DNA from: Micromonospora sediminicola
GTDB taxonomy: Bacteria > Actinomycetota > Actinomycetes > Mycobacteriales > Micromonosporaceae
Direction of reading: 5' to 3'
DNA: 64,000 nt
NCBI RefSeq assembly: GCF_900089585.1
Contig: NZ_FLRH01000003.1
Span: 248,001 to 312,000 of the forward strand
Shown here: positions 1-8,325 of the stretch, one piece after another
Layout: each line of letters opens with the position of its first letter
Position numbering within the stretch: the first letter of the stretch is position 1
Notes under the pieces: model-generated
Told to the model about the DNA's origin: nothing
The model's input: only the letters and a program-made list of their open reading frames with translations
Databases searched by the model: none
Translations under genes and position numbers: made by a program

Positions 1-1035
1 CCCCCGACCGAGCTGCCCCGGGTCCTCGACGACCTGCGCCGGCTGCTCGACGCCGACGGGCTGGGCGGCGTGCCGCTGTTGCCCACCGTGGCGGTGGATC
101 CGGCCGGGCTGGACGGGCTGCGGGGTGAGTTGGAGCGTACGGTCGCCGAACGGCAGGCCGCCCTGCGCCGGCTCTCCGGCGACGTGGACGCCGTGGTGGC
201 CGACCTCGAACCGCTGGTCGGGCCGGAGCCACCGGCCACCCGGCCCGGTGACGCCTCGGCCCAGGAACTCACCCGGGCGCTGGCCGGCGCGGCCGGGGTG
301 GCGACCGTCGCGCACGCGGTCGAGGGGGCCTACCGGCACCGGGCCGTGGCCAGCACCGGCTGGCCGCTGGTGCGGGGGTGGCGGAAGCTGCGGCCGGACC
401 CGTTGCGCCGGCTGCACCTGCCCGGGCGGGACCCGGACGCGCCGGCGGAGAGCCTGGTCGCGGCCACCTCCGTACCCGATCCGACGGCCGCGCAGCGGTC
501 GGCGCTGAACCTGGCCATCCGGGCGGTGGCCGACCGGTCCAGCGCCGAGCTGCCGGCGCCGTGGCCGACCGCGGTGACCAGCGCGGCCCGGTCCCGCCTG
601 GGCGAGCTGCCGGGCGCGCTCGACCACGCGGTGGCCGCCACCGACCTCGGCATGGACCGCCGCCCAAGCTGGTGGCGGGTGGTCGGCGGGCTCCAGTGGC
701 TGGTCACCCTCGCGGCGCTGGGCGGGCTGGTCTGGCTGGTCCTCGGGTACGCCCTGCGCCTGCTCGGCCTGCCGCCGCTGGAGCACCCGAAGCTCGGCGA
801 GGTGCCCTGGCCCACCGTGCTGCTGCTCGGCGGACTGCTGGCCGGGCTGCTGGTCGCGGTGCTGACCCGCCCGGTGGTCGGCTGGGCGGCCCGGCGGGCC
901 CGGCGTCGGGCCGAGCAGCGCCTGCTCACCTCGGTCGGCAGCGTCGGCGAGAAGTACGTGCTGGACCCGGTCTGGGCGGTGCTGGCGCGCTACGGCACGG
1001 CCCGCGACGCGGTGCGGGACGCCGGGCGACGCTGA
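1..1035 (+). CDS. Membrane GTPase, C-terminal part (5' end outside window)
   Basis: The reading frame is open from base 1, so this is the 3' part of a longer gene. The first residues (ending a stretch like LRRLLDADGLGGVPLLPTVA) resemble the end of a small-GTPase fold, where a nucleotide-specificity strand is followed by a helix. Two hydrophobic segments follow near codons 225-255 and 270-290, with a basic tail. Dynamin-like or Era-like membrane GTPases of actinobacteria have this layout. The G1-G4 motifs would be upstream of the window, so GTPase identity is an inference. It ends 52 bp before the next gene, which has its own -10 box. Confidence 0.5.
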   Translation, partial: PPTELPRVLDDLRRLLDADGLGGVPLLPTVAVDPAGLDGLRGELERTVAERQAALRRLSGDVDAVVADLEPLVGPEPPATRPGDASAQELTRALAGAAGVATVAHAVEGAYRHRAVASTGWPLVRGWRKLRPDPLRRLHLPGRDPDAPAESLVAATSVPDPTAAQRSALNLAIRAVADRSSAELPAPWPTAVTSAARSRLGELPGALDHAVAATDLGMDRRPSWWRVVGGLQWLVTLAALGGLVWLVLGYALRLLGLPPLEHPKLGEVPWPTVLLLGGLLAGLLVAVLTRPVVGWAARRARRRAEQRLLTSVGSVGEKYVLDPVWAVLARYGTARDAVRDAGRR

Positions 1036-1075
1036 ACCCGGCGCGCTGGCCGATGTGGTGGCCGGCAGCGCGGCG

Positions 1076-1081
1076 TAGGGT
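1076..1081 (+). promoter_or_regulatory. -10 box TAGGGT of a probable leaderless gene
   Basis: TAGGGT lies 6 nt before the ATG at 1088, and no Shine-Dalgarno sequence is present. Transcription would start at or next to the start codon. No clear -35 is visible. Confidence 0.4.
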
Positions 1082-1087
1082 CGACGC

Positions 1088-2314
1088 ATGGCCACGCCAC
1101 AGACCCCCTACGACGCGGTGCTGCACGCCGCGCGCGACGTGACGAGGCTCGACTCCGCCCTGGACGCGGAGATGCTCGGCGCCGCGTTGCTGGGCAGCGT
1201 CTACGCCGTCGCGGAGCACGACCGCGAGCACGCCGTCCGCGAGTTCGTGGCCGGCTTCCTCGCCGCCACGTCCCGCCGGCGCAGCGCCGCCGCCACCACC
1301 ATCCGCGCCGTCTTCGCCACCCTGGTGCCCGACGCCGAGGGCGCCGCCCGGGTCCGGCCCGGCGCGCACGCCCCGGCATGGGCCGGCCAGCTCGGTCGGG
1401 TGCGCGTCACCGGCGCCTGGGCGTACGGCGACGTGTACGGCGACCAGACCTCCTACCTCGCCACGTTCGCGTACGACGACGAGGAGCAGGGCGGCCCGGA
1501 GCACGCCCTGGTGGCGCTCGTCGACCACAACATCGGCATCACCAAGGACGTGTTCGTCGGCGGCCCGGCGGCCCGGATCGTCGAGCAGGCCCGGGAGATC
1601 TGCACCGAGGACGAGTTCACCTGGTTCCGCACCGAGGACCCGGCCCGGATGCACGCGGGGGTGAGCCGTCACCTGGCGGTCACCGACGACCTCGCCGAGC
1701 TGCCCACCCAGGGTTCGCTCGCCACCGACCGGGCCCTGGTGGGCGCCCGGCTGGCCGTACTGCCCGGGCAGGCCCCGCCGGCCGGACCGGCCGTCGTGCT
1801 CCCGCCCACCGACGAGGAACGGACCCGCCTGGTACGCGCCTTCCTCGACTCGCCCGAGGCCGCCCGGTTCGGCCTGCCCCAGGTCGCCGACGGCGAGCTG
1901 GCCTCCCTGCACTTCTGCCTCGGCCTGCTGCTCGACCACGCGGCGAGCTTCCCGGACGCGGACCCGATGCGGTGGAGCCCGATGGTGGCCGAGCTGTTCC
2001 TGCTCGACTGGGTGCACCGTCGGGCCGTGCTGGACATGGACGACGCGGCGATGCTGCCCCGGGTGCTCCGCGCCTGGGCGGCGTACGCGGCCCGGCAGCG
2101 GGGGCTGTCGCAGCCGGCGGCCGACCGGACGGACGAGACGATCACCGAGATGGTGCCCGAGTTCGCCCGGCTCTACAGCACCGGTGAACGGCGCAGCCCG
2201 GCCACCGCGGCGGTGGCCCAGCTGATGGCGGACGGCGTGGACCCGGACGACCCGGAGGCACTGAACGCCTGGATCGAGGCCAACCGGCACCGCCTCACCG
2301 ACGACCCCGCCTGA
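1088..2314 (+). CDS. Conserved hypothetical protein, 408 aa
   Basis: I do not recognise a named domain. The protein is soluble and acidic, without a signal peptide or membrane segment. The N-terminal 100 residues are helical and Ala-rich. A middle part (about 110-175) has alternating strands with WAYGDVYGDQTSY and a short LVDHNIG motif. The C-terminal half is helical and contains PEAARFGLP and an HRRAVLDMDD stretch. Similar proteins of unknown function are, as I recall, common in actinobacteria. The ATG at 1088 is chosen because a -10 box sits 6 nt upstream. It stands alone and is followed by repeat-rich DNA. Confidence 0.75.
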   Translation: MATPQTPYDAVLHAARDVTRLDSALDAEMLGAALLGSVYAVAEHDREHAVREFVAGFLAATSRRRSAAATTIRAVFATLVPDAEGAARVRPGAHAPAWAGQLGRVRVTGAWAYGDVYGDQTSYLATFAYDDEEQGGPEHALVALVDHNIGITKDVFVGGPAARIVEQAREICTEDEFTWFRTEDPARMHAGVSRHLAVTDDLAELPTQGSLATDRALVGARLAVLPGQAPPAGPAVVLPPTDEERTRLVRAFLDSPEAARFGLPQVADGELASLHFCLGLLLDHAASFPDADPMRWSPMVAELFLLDWVHRRAVLDMDDAAMLPRVLRAWAAYAARQRGLSQPAADRTDETITEMVPEFARLYSTGERRSPATAAVAQLMADGVDPDDPEALNAWIEANRHRLTDDPA

Positions 2315-2354
2315 CCGGTCCGCCTGACCGGCCCGCCTGACCGGCCCGTGTGAC
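2313..2354. repeat. Short degenerate tandem repeat after the stop codon
   Basis: About three copies of a 13-14 bp unit like CCTGACCGGCCCG follow directly on, or overlap, the stop codon of the upstream gene. It is probably slippage-derived. Confidence 0.5.
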
Positions 2355-2404
2355 GGTGCCTGCGTGCCGGCTGCAAATGATCAACACCGGCTCGCCCGGA
2401 TGTG

Positions 2405-2435
2405 CCTCTCGCGTGACGCTGCGTGACGCGAGAGG
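2405..2435. terminator. Inverted repeat, possible terminator
   Basis: CCTCTCGCGT (2405-2414) and ACGCGAGAGG (2426-2435) are perfect 10-bp arms around an 11-nt loop. It lies between convergent genes, next to the palindrome at 2452. Confidence 0.5.
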
Positions 2436-2451
2436 CGAAGCCTCGGGAAGA

Positions 2452-2499
2452 GAGCGATATACCGGAGAGTCATAAATATGACTCCTGGTCATATCGCTC
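2452..2499. repeat. Palindromic repeat, family B, copy 1 (imperfect)
   Basis: This is a 48-bp AT-rich imperfect palindrome. The outer arms GAGCGATAT / ATATCGCTC and the inner AGTCATA / TATGACT pair exactly, with mismatches between them. It shares the blocks GCGATATACCG, GAGTCATAA and TATGACTC with the perfect palindrome at 17711-17752. It lies in a gap between convergent genes. The AT content is far above that of the surrounding DNA. Confidence 0.75.
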
Positions 2500-2572
2500 G
2501 TGACTGGTCGGGCCATCCGGCGGCGGACCGGCCGATCAGGCCGGCCCGACCACGCCGCGCGGATCGCCCGGG

Positions 2573-3508
2573 TCAGGCCGGCCGGACACTCCGGCCCCCG
2601 GGCCGGCCGAGCGAGAACGGGCTCGGCGCGGACCGGCTGGGCGCGACCGTCGCGCTCGGAAGCGGCGTATCGTCCGGCTCTCCACTCGGCGCGGGGCCGC
2701 CGCTCGGCGCGGGGCCGCCGCTCGGCGCGGGGCCGCCGCTCGGCGCGGGGCCGCCGCTCGGCGCGGGGCCGCCGCTCGGCGCGGGGCCGCCGCTCGGCGC
2801 GGGGCCGCCGCTCGGCGCGGGGCCGCCGCTCGGCGCGGGGCCGCCGCTCGGCGCGGGGCCGCCGCTCGGCGCGGGGCCGCCGCTCGGCTCGGAGGTCGGC
2901 TCCGGCGAACCGCCCGACGATCCGGGCGTCGGTTCGGCGGACGAGCCGGACGGCTCGGGGCTCGGGCTCGGTCCGGGAGTCCCGGGGTCGGACGGCGACG
3001 GGGACGGGGAGGGCACCGGCGACGGGCGCGGCGGCCGGACCGGCGTGGGCCGGGTGGGCGTGGCCGGCGGCGTCGGCGCGGTGGCCGGCCGGGACCGACG
3101 CTCGCGGACGAGGTCGCTGTCGTCGGCCGGGACCGGGGCGGCCGGCAGCACCGGTCGCGGGGGCACGGTGGTGGCGCCGGCCACGGGCGTGGGCGCGGGG
3201 AGCACCGGGGCCTGGGTGGTCTGCGGCAGCGGGACGACCACCGGGCCGACCGAGGGCGTGGGGAGGAACGGGGTGCTGGTGTCCGGGAGCGCGCTGTTCC
3301 CCACGGTCGCCGAGCCGGCGCTGATCGCGGCCAGGATCGGCATCGACGCGGTGCCGGCGAGCAGCGCCACGGTCAGCAGGTAGCCGCGGCTCGGTCCGCC
3401 GGCTCCGGGAGCCCGGTGCGCGCCGACCACGCGGCGGTAGCGGGCGGCGGGCAGGGCCCGGTGCCGGCCGAGGAAGGGAGCACCGGGAGGACCCTCTGGC
3501 TCGGACAC
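2573..3508 (-). CDS. Membrane-anchored Pro/Ser/Gly-rich surface protein with PSGGPA repeats
   Basis: A short basic N-terminus is followed by one hydrophobic segment (GYLLTVALLAGTASMPILAAI, about residues 43-62) and then a low-complexity extracellular region rich in Pro, Ser, Thr and Gly. Eleven exact copies of a six-residue PSGGPA unit occur near the C-terminus, coded by an 18-bp tandem repeat. The start is GTG 3508, because GAGGAG lies 8 nt upstream; a longer frame to 3568 has no such signal. The low-complexity tail looks like a cell-wall-spanning linker, but no catalytic or anchor domain is visible. The function is unknown. Confidence 0.65.
   Translation of the reverse strand: MSEPEGPPGAPFLGRHRALPAARYRRVVGAHRAPGAGGPSRGYLLTVALLAGTASMPILAAISAGSATVGNSALPDTSTPFLPTPSVGPVVVPLPQTTQAPVLPAPTPVAGATTVPPRPVLPAAPVPADDSDLVRERRSRPATAPTPPATPTRPTPVRPPRPSPVPSPSPSPSDPGTPGPSPSPEPSGSSAEPTPGSSGGSPEPTSEPSGGPAPSGGPAPSGGPAPSGGPAPSGGPAPSGGPAPSGGPAPSGGPAPSGGPAPSGGPAPSGGPAPSGEPDDTPLPSATVAPSRSAPSPFSLGRPGGRSVRPA
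2685..2882. repeat. 18-bp tandem repeat, 11 exact copies
   Basis: The unit is CTCGGCGCGGGGCCGCCG, repeated 11 times without change over 198 bp. It is inside the gene on the minus strand, where each unit encodes six residues (PSGGPA). Perfect identity suggests recent expansion by slippage or recombination. Confidence 0.95.
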
Positions 3509-3996
3509 CGGGCACACTCCTCGTACGCGTCGACGTGGACGGGAGAGCACGCGCGCATATTCGGACAAATGCCGCGCGAAGGCTCACCGTCAGCTTGGAC
3601 CAGTGACGCTCAGTTCACCAGCCACCACCGCGTGTCGACACACAATTTGTCCGTCGGCCCTACCTGACACATCGGGCAAAAACGTCTATGCGTCGCGAAC
3701 CCGATCGAACGTCACCGACGGGGGAGGCCATACTGTGGGCCCGCTCACCTCCTCTGCAATCATTCAGGCACGACGGCAACGCAGCCGCCACCTCCGCGCA
3801 CCCCGCGGCTGGTGCGGTACGGCGCCGGCGCTCCCGGGCCTGGGTCCCCCGACGGACCCCGGCTCACGCCGCGCGGCAACCCTCACCGGGGCTAGGCGCG
3901 GTCGCCAGGGACCGACCCGGCAGCAGCCGGGCGGGCGCACGAGGTGCGCGGCTCGGGTCACCCCCGGCGCCGGCGCAGACAGACAGGGAGAGACGG
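3509..3996. other. Gene-free upstream region (488 bp)
   Basis: This lies between divergent genes: the surface protein to the left and the dehydrogenase operon to the right. It should hold both promoters. I see no tRNA, riboswitch or convincing -35/-10 pair. A frame running into E1 alpha from 3688 lacks a usable start and coding character, so I treat it as non-coding. Confidence 0.5.
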
Positions 3997-5175
3997 ATGG
4001 CAAAGGGCGACCCCGGGGCCGCCACCCGCAGCAAGCGGGCCGCACCCCGAACCAGGCGCGCCGCCGCGACCGGCGAGCCGGAACTCGTACAGCTGCTCAC
4101 TCCCGAGGGCGAGCGGATCGAGACCGCGCTCGGCCCGGACGGGACCGAGTACCGCGTCGACTTCACCGACGAGGAGTACCGCGGGCTCTACCGCGACCTC
4201 GTCCTGGTCCGCAAGCTCGACGCCGAGGCCACCGCGCTCCAGCGTCAGGGCGAGCTGGGCCTGTGGGCCAGCCTGCTGGGCCAGGAGGCCGCCCAGGTCG
4301 GCTCCGGCCGGGCGCTGCGCGCGCAGGACATGGCGTTCCCCACCTACCGGGAGCACGGCGTGCTCTACTGCCGTGGCATCGACCCGATCATGCCGCTGGG
4401 CCTGTTCCGCGGCGTGGACCAGGGCGGCTGGGACCCGAACGAGTTCAAGTTCAACATGTACACGATCGTGATCGGGGCGCAGACCCTGCACGCGACCGGG
4501 TACGCCATGGGTGTCGCCATGGACGGCAGGACCGGCGGCGAGGACGGCGAGGCGGTGATCGCCTACTTCGGCGACGGCGCCACCAGCCAGGGCGACGTCA
4601 ACGAGTCGTTCGTCTGGGCCAGCGTCTTCAACGCCCCGCTGGTGTTCTTCTGCCAGAACAACCAGTACGCCATCTCCGAGCCGCTGGAGCGGCAGACCCG
4701 GGTCCCGCTCTACCGGCGGGCCGGCGGGTTCGGCTTCCCCGGCGTCCGGGTGGACGGCAACGACGTGCTCGCGTCGTACGCGGTGACCCGGCACGCGCTG
4801 GACAACGCGCGCAACGGCCAGGGGCCGAGCCTGATCGAGGCGTACACCTACCGGATGGGCGCGCACACCACCTCCGACGACCCCACGCGCTACCGGATCG
4901 CCAGCGAGGTCGAGGCCTGGCAGGCCAAGGACCCGATCGCCCGGATGAAGGCGTTCCTGCTCAAGCAGCAGATCGCCGACGAGTCGTTCTTCACCGAGGT
5001 CGACGAGCAGGCCCGCACCGAGTCGGTGCACCTGCGCGAGCGGGTGCTCACCATGCCCGACCCGCAGCCGGTCAGCATGTTCGACCACGTCTACCCGCAC
5101 GGGTCGCCCGAGCTGGACGAGCAGCGGGCCCGGTTCTCGCAGTACATGGAGTCGTTCGAGGGGAGCGCCCACTGA
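3997..5175 (+). CDS. pdhA: 2-oxo acid dehydrogenase E1 component, alpha subunit
   Basis: This is the thiamine-diphosphate-dependent E1 alpha subunit. With E1 beta it decarboxylates pyruvate or branched-chain 2-oxo acids and passes the acyl group to lipoyl-E2. The 392-residue length fits the family. The ThDP motif runs from GDGATSQGD (about residue 192) to CQNNQYAIS (about 218), and a MGAHTTSDDPTRYR regulatory-loop region is present. The ATG at 3997 has GGGAGAGA upstream; the first 30 residues are a basic Ala-rich tail. The stop overlaps the E1 beta start by one base, so translation is coupled. The substrate (pyruvate or branched chain, hence bkdA) cannot be decided from sequence alone. Confidence 0.9.
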   Translation: MAKGDPGAATRSKRAAPRTRRAAATGEPELVQLLTPEGERIETALGPDGTEYRVDFTDEEYRGLYRDLVLVRKLDAEATALQRQGELGLWASLLGQEAAQVGSGRALRAQDMAFPTYREHGVLYCRGIDPIMPLGLFRGVDQGGWDPNEFKFNMYTIVIGAQTLHATGYAMGVAMDGRTGGEDGEAVIAYFGDGATSQGDVNESFVWASVFNAPLVFFCQNNQYAISEPLERQTRVPLYRRAGGFGFPGVRVDGNDVLASYAVTRHALDNARNGQGPSLIEAYTYRMGAHTTSDDPTRYRIASEVEAWQAKDPIARMKAFLLKQQIADESFFTEVDEQARTESVHLRERVLTMPDPQPVSMFDHVYPHGSPELDEQRARFSQYMESFEGSAH

Positions 5176-6164
5176 TGGCCACGGAGACGCTCACCCTCGG
5201 CAAGGCGCTCAACACCGGCCTGCGGCGGGCCCTGGAGAACGACCCCAAGGTCGTCATCATGGGCGAGGACGTCGGCAAGCTCGGCGGCGTGTTCCGCATC
5301 ACCGACGGCCTGCAGAAGGACTTCGGCGACCAGCGGGTGATCGACACGCCGCTGGCCGAGTCCGGCATCATCGGCACCGCGGTCGGCCTGGCCATCCGCG
5401 GCTACCGGCCGGTCTGCGAGATCCAGTTCGACGGCTTCGTCTACCCCGCGTACGACCAGATCGTGTCGCAGGTGGCGAAGATGCACTACCGCTCGCAGGG
5501 CAAGGTGCGGATCCCGATGGTCATCCGGATCCCCTACGGCGGCGGCATCGGCGCGGTGGAGCACCACTCCGAGTCGCCCGAGGCCTACTTCGCGCACACC
5601 GCCGGCCTCAAGGTGGTCACCTGCGCGAACCCGCAGGACGCGTACGTGATGATCCAGCAGGCCATCGCCTCGGACGACCCGATCGTGTTCCTGGAGCCGA
5701 AGCGGCGCTACTGGGAGAAGGGTCCGGTCGACCTGGACGCGCCGCTCGCCGACGCGTACCCGCTGCACTCGGCCCGGGTCGCGCGGCCCGGCACGGACGC
5801 CACCGTGCTGGCCTACGGCCCGATGGTGCGCACCGCGCTGGACGCGGCCACCGCCGCGGCCGAGGACGGCCGGGAGCTGGAGGTCGTCGACCTGCGCACG
5901 CTGTCCCCGCTGGACCTGACCGCCGCGTACGAGTCGGTGCGGCGCACCGGCCGCTGCGTGGTCGTGCACGAGGCCCCGGGCAACCTGGGCCTCGGGTCGG
6001 AGATCGCGGCCCGGGTCACCGAGGAGTGCTTCTACTCCCTGGAGTCCCCGGTGCTGCGGGTGACCGGCTTCGACACCCCCTACCCGGCCTCCCGGGTGGA
6101 GGAGGAGTACCTGCCGGACCTCGACCGGGTGCTCGACGCCGTCGACCGCACCTTCGGCTGGTGA
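5175..6164 (+). CDS. pdhB: 2-oxo acid dehydrogenase E1 component, beta subunit
   Basis: This 329-residue protein has the transketolase pyrimidine-binding fold of E1 beta. It shows the IMGEDVGKLGGVF motif carrying the ThDP-activating glutamate (about residue 32), the GFVYPAYDQI segment, and the C-terminal transketolase domain with VVVHEAPGNLGLGSEI. It starts at an ATG overlapping the E1 alpha stop codon. It forms the alpha2-beta2 E1 heterotetramer that feeds acyl groups to the E2 encoded next. Bacterial E1 beta subunits are usually about 325-340 residues long, so this one is complete. Confidence 0.9.
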   Translation: MATETLTLGKALNTGLRRALENDPKVVIMGEDVGKLGGVFRITDGLQKDFGDQRVIDTPLAESGIIGTAVGLAIRGYRPVCEIQFDGFVYPAYDQIVSQVAKMHYRSQGKVRIPMVIRIPYGGGIGAVEHHSESPEAYFAHTAGLKVVTCANPQDAYVMIQQAIASDDPIVFLEPKRRYWEKGPVDLDAPLADAYPLHSARVARPGTDATVLAYGPMVRTALDAATAAAEDGRELEVVDLRTLSPLDLTAAYESVRRTGRCVVVHEAPGNLGLGSEIAARVTEECFYSLESPVLRVTGFDTPYPASRVEEEYLPDLDRVLDAVDRTFGW

Positions 6165-6169
6165 GCGGC

Positions 6170-7618
6170 ATGTCCCGGATCAAGGAGTTCAACCTGCCCG
6201 ACCTGGGCGAGGGCCTGACCGAGGGCGAGATCCTCGCCTGGCTGGTCAAGGTGGGTGACGACATCGAGCTGAACCAGCCGATCGTCGAGGTGGAGACCGC
6301 GAAGGCGGCGGTCGAGATCCCGGCGAAGTGGGCCGGTCGGGTGCAGGCGATCTTCCACCCGGAGGGTTCGACGGTCGAGGTCGGCGTACCGATCATCGCG
6401 ATCGACACCGACCCGGGCGCCGGGCCGGTGGAGGAGTCGACGACCGGTGCCCCGGCGTCGGCGCTGCCGACGCCGTCGGCCGCCTCGCTGGCCGCGGTCG
6501 AGGTCGCGCCCGCCGAGGGCATGGTCGAGCCGGGCCTGATCGGCGGCGCGGCCCCGGGCGGGCGGACCGCCGTGCTGGTCGGCTACGGCCCGCGCAACGC
6601 GCCGGCCAAGCGCCGGGCGCGCAAGGGCGACGTGCCGGCCCAGGCCGCCGCCCCGGCGCCGGTCGCGCCGGCGCCGGCCCCCGTCGCGCCCGCTCCGGCG
6701 GTGAACGGCAACGGCCGGGTCTCCGGTCCGGTGCTGGCCAAGCCGCCGGTCCGCAAGCTCGCCAAGGACCTCGGGGTCGACCTGGCCACGCTGACCGGCT
6801 CCGGTCCGCTGGGCTCGATCACCCGGGAGGACGTACAGCGGGCGGCGAGCGGCACCCCGGCGGCGGCCGAGCCGCTGACGGTCACCGCGCCGGCGACGTC
6901 GGTCGCGAGCTTCGGCGCGGACCGCGAGCAGCGCATCCCGGTCAAGGGGGTACGCAAGCTGACCGCGGAGAACATGGCCCGCTCGGCGTTCACCGCCCCG
7001 CACGTGACGGAGTTCCTCACCGTCGACGTGACCCGGGCGATGAAGGCGCTGGACCGGCTCCGCGATCGGCGGGAGTGGCGCGAGGTGCGGGTCTCCCCGC
7101 TGCTGCTGGTCGCCAAGGCGGTGCTGCTGGCGGTCAAGCGCCACCCGATGGTCAACTCGACCTGGGCCGGCGACGAGATCGTGGTGAAGGAGTACGTGAA
7201 CCTGGGCATCGCGGCGGCCACCGAGCGGGGCCTGATCGTGCCGAACATCAAGGACGCCGGCCGGCTCTCGCTGCGCGAGCTGGCGGACGCGATGACCGGC
7301 CTGGTGCAGACCGCGAAGTCGGGGAAGACCTCCCCGGCGGACATGTCCGGGGGCACGCTCACCATCACCAACGTCGGCGTCTTCGGCGTCGACACCGGTA
7401 CGCCGATCCTGCCTCCGGGCGAGTCGGCGATCCTCGCCTTCGGCGCGGTCCGGGAGCAGCCCTGGGTGCACAAGGGCAAGGTGAAGGCGCGCCTGGTCAC
7501 CACGCTCGGGCTCTCCTTCGACCACCGGATCATCGACGGTGAGCTGGGCTCGAAGTTCCTCCGCGACATCGGGGACTTCCTGGCCGACCCGGAGGCGGCG
7601 CTGCTCGCCTGGACCTGA
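6170..7618 (+). CDS. pdhC: Dihydrolipoamide acyltransferase E2
   Basis: This is the core acyltransferase of the complex. Domains in order: one lipoyl domain (residues 1-78) starting DLGEGLTEGEI, with the lipoylated lysine K45 in ETAKAAVE; an Ala/Pro-rich linker (about 80-185); a peripheral-subunit-binding domain (about 193-228, with VRKLAKDLGVDLATLTGSG); and the catalytic domain ending in FDHRIIDGE, which holds the active-site His and Asp. The ATG at 6170 is used; GTG 6161, which overlaps the E1 beta stop, is an alternative. No E3 gene is nearby, so lipoamide dehydrogenase must come from elsewhere. Confidence 0.9.
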   Translation: MSRIKEFNLPDLGEGLTEGEILAWLVKVGDDIELNQPIVEVETAKAAVEIPAKWAGRVQAIFHPEGSTVEVGVPIIAIDTDPGAGPVEESTTGAPASALPTPSAASLAAVEVAPAEGMVEPGLIGGAAPGGRTAVLVGYGPRNAPAKRRARKGDVPAQAAAPAPVAPAPAPVAPAPAVNGNGRVSGPVLAKPPVRKLAKDLGVDLATLTGSGPLGSITREDVQRAASGTPAAAEPLTVTAPATSVASFGADREQRIPVKGVRKLTAENMARSAFTAPHVTEFLTVDVTRAMKALDRLRDRREWREVRVSPLLLVAKAVLLAVKRHPMVNSTWAGDEIVVKEYVNLGIAAATERGLIVPNIKDAGRLSLRELADAMTGLVQTAKSGKTSPADMSGGTLTITNVGVFGVDTGTPILPPGESAILAFGAVREQPWVHKGKVKARLVTTLGLSFDHRIIDGELGSKFLRDIGDFLADPEAALLAWT

Positions 7619-7637
7619 CCTACCACCGCTCCGGTCG

Positions 7638-7679
7638 ACGGCCGGTGTGCCACGGGTGAACGCCCGGCACACCGGCCGT
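7638..7679 (+). terminator. Terminator of the dehydrogenase operon
   Basis: Perfect 14-bp stem (7638-7651 with 7666-7679) and a 14-nt loop, 20 bp after the E2 stop. There is no U-tract, which is usual in high-GC actinobacteria. Confidence 0.75.
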
Positions 7680-7730
7680 TGCCGTTGGGGGTGAAATCGT
7701 CGGTTCAGGAGGGCATCCGACCTACGATCC

Positions 7731-7756
7731 TTAGGTGCGTGGTTCAGCTCACCTAA
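7731..7756. promoter_or_regulatory. Inverted repeat upstream of the 45-aa gene
   Basis: TTAGGTG (7731-7737) and CACCTAA (7750-7756) are exact 7-bp arms 12 nt apart. It could be an operator or a small hairpin. The arms recall iron-box halves, but the spacing is too long for a normal IdeR/DmdR site. Confidence 0.35.
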
Positions 7757-7839
7757 TAATCGATGGCGTTCGGCGGCGTCATGCGCTTCAATAGAGACAT
7801 CAAGGGGCTGACAACCGAATAGCCAGGAGGAGACCCAAG

Positions 7840-7977
7840 ATGAGCATGATCGAGCGAATCCGCACCCGCCGCGACGCCAACCGCCGGGCCCGTGCCATCG
7901 AGCACGCCCTGCGTTCCGCCAACTCGCCCGCGGTCCGGAACGAGCTTCTCGCCATCGCCCAGCGTCACATGAGCTGA
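7840..7977 (+). CDS. Small basic protein, 45 aa
   Basis: It encodes a 45-residue Arg- and Ala-rich helical protein beginning MSMIERIRTRR and ending IAQRHMS. The strong ribosome binding site AGGAGGAG lies 7 nt before the ATG, and a perfect terminator follows 31 bp after the stop, so this is a stand-alone transcribed gene. Two amphipathic helices can be drawn (about 4-24 and 29-43), without membrane segment or cysteines. I recall similar short proteins in related actinobacteria but know no function. Confidence 0.75.
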   Translation: MSMIERIRTRRDANRRARAIEHALRSANSPAVRNELLAIAQRHMS

Positions 7978-8008
7978 CGCCACCGACCTTTCTCACCTCC
8001 TCCAGTTC

Positions 8009-8040
8009 GAAGACCCGCCCGGCACGCCGGGCGGGTCTTC
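8009..8040 (+). terminator. Terminator of the 45-aa gene
   Basis: Perfect 15-bp stem (8009-8023 with 8026-8040) around a 2-nt centre, so the real loop is about 4 nt. It is the only hairpin between the small gene and the next open frame. Confidence 0.8.
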
Positions 8041-8325
8041 GGCGTATCCGGGGTCGGTCGGCACCGGGATTCCACCCCGCCGCACCGCCCGGTACGGTTG
8101 GCACGGTCGCCAACCGACTGCCTCCGGACCGACGAGGGAAGCGAAACCCATCGACGTCGCCCGGTGACTCTCGGTGGCGACTGAGGCTCCCCCGAGCGCC
8201 TTCGGGCGACCACCGGATACGGTGCGGGGAGCCCGCACGGCCGGTACCCGCCGGCGACGCCGGTGGCCATGCCGACGGTTCCCGACCGGCATCGGCGGCC
8301 GACCTGTGATGGAGGAGGCGCACCC

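Noticed and set aside
2478..3383. A 301-codon plus-strand frame with LGAGPP repeats
   Set aside because: It is the antisense of the PSGGPA-repeat gene. Only the minus-strand frame has a ribosome binding site and a membrane helix.
3688..3996. Upstream extension of E1 alpha by 103 codons
   Set aside because: It lacks a ribosome binding site at its ATG and reads as Arg/Ser/Pro-rich non-coding DNA; the ATG at 3997 fits the family start.
7731..7756. Iron-box (IdeR/DmdR) site before the 45-aa gene
   Set aside because: The TTAGGT/ACCTAA halves are 12 bp apart, while iron boxes are a compact 19 bp; the match is to the halves only.
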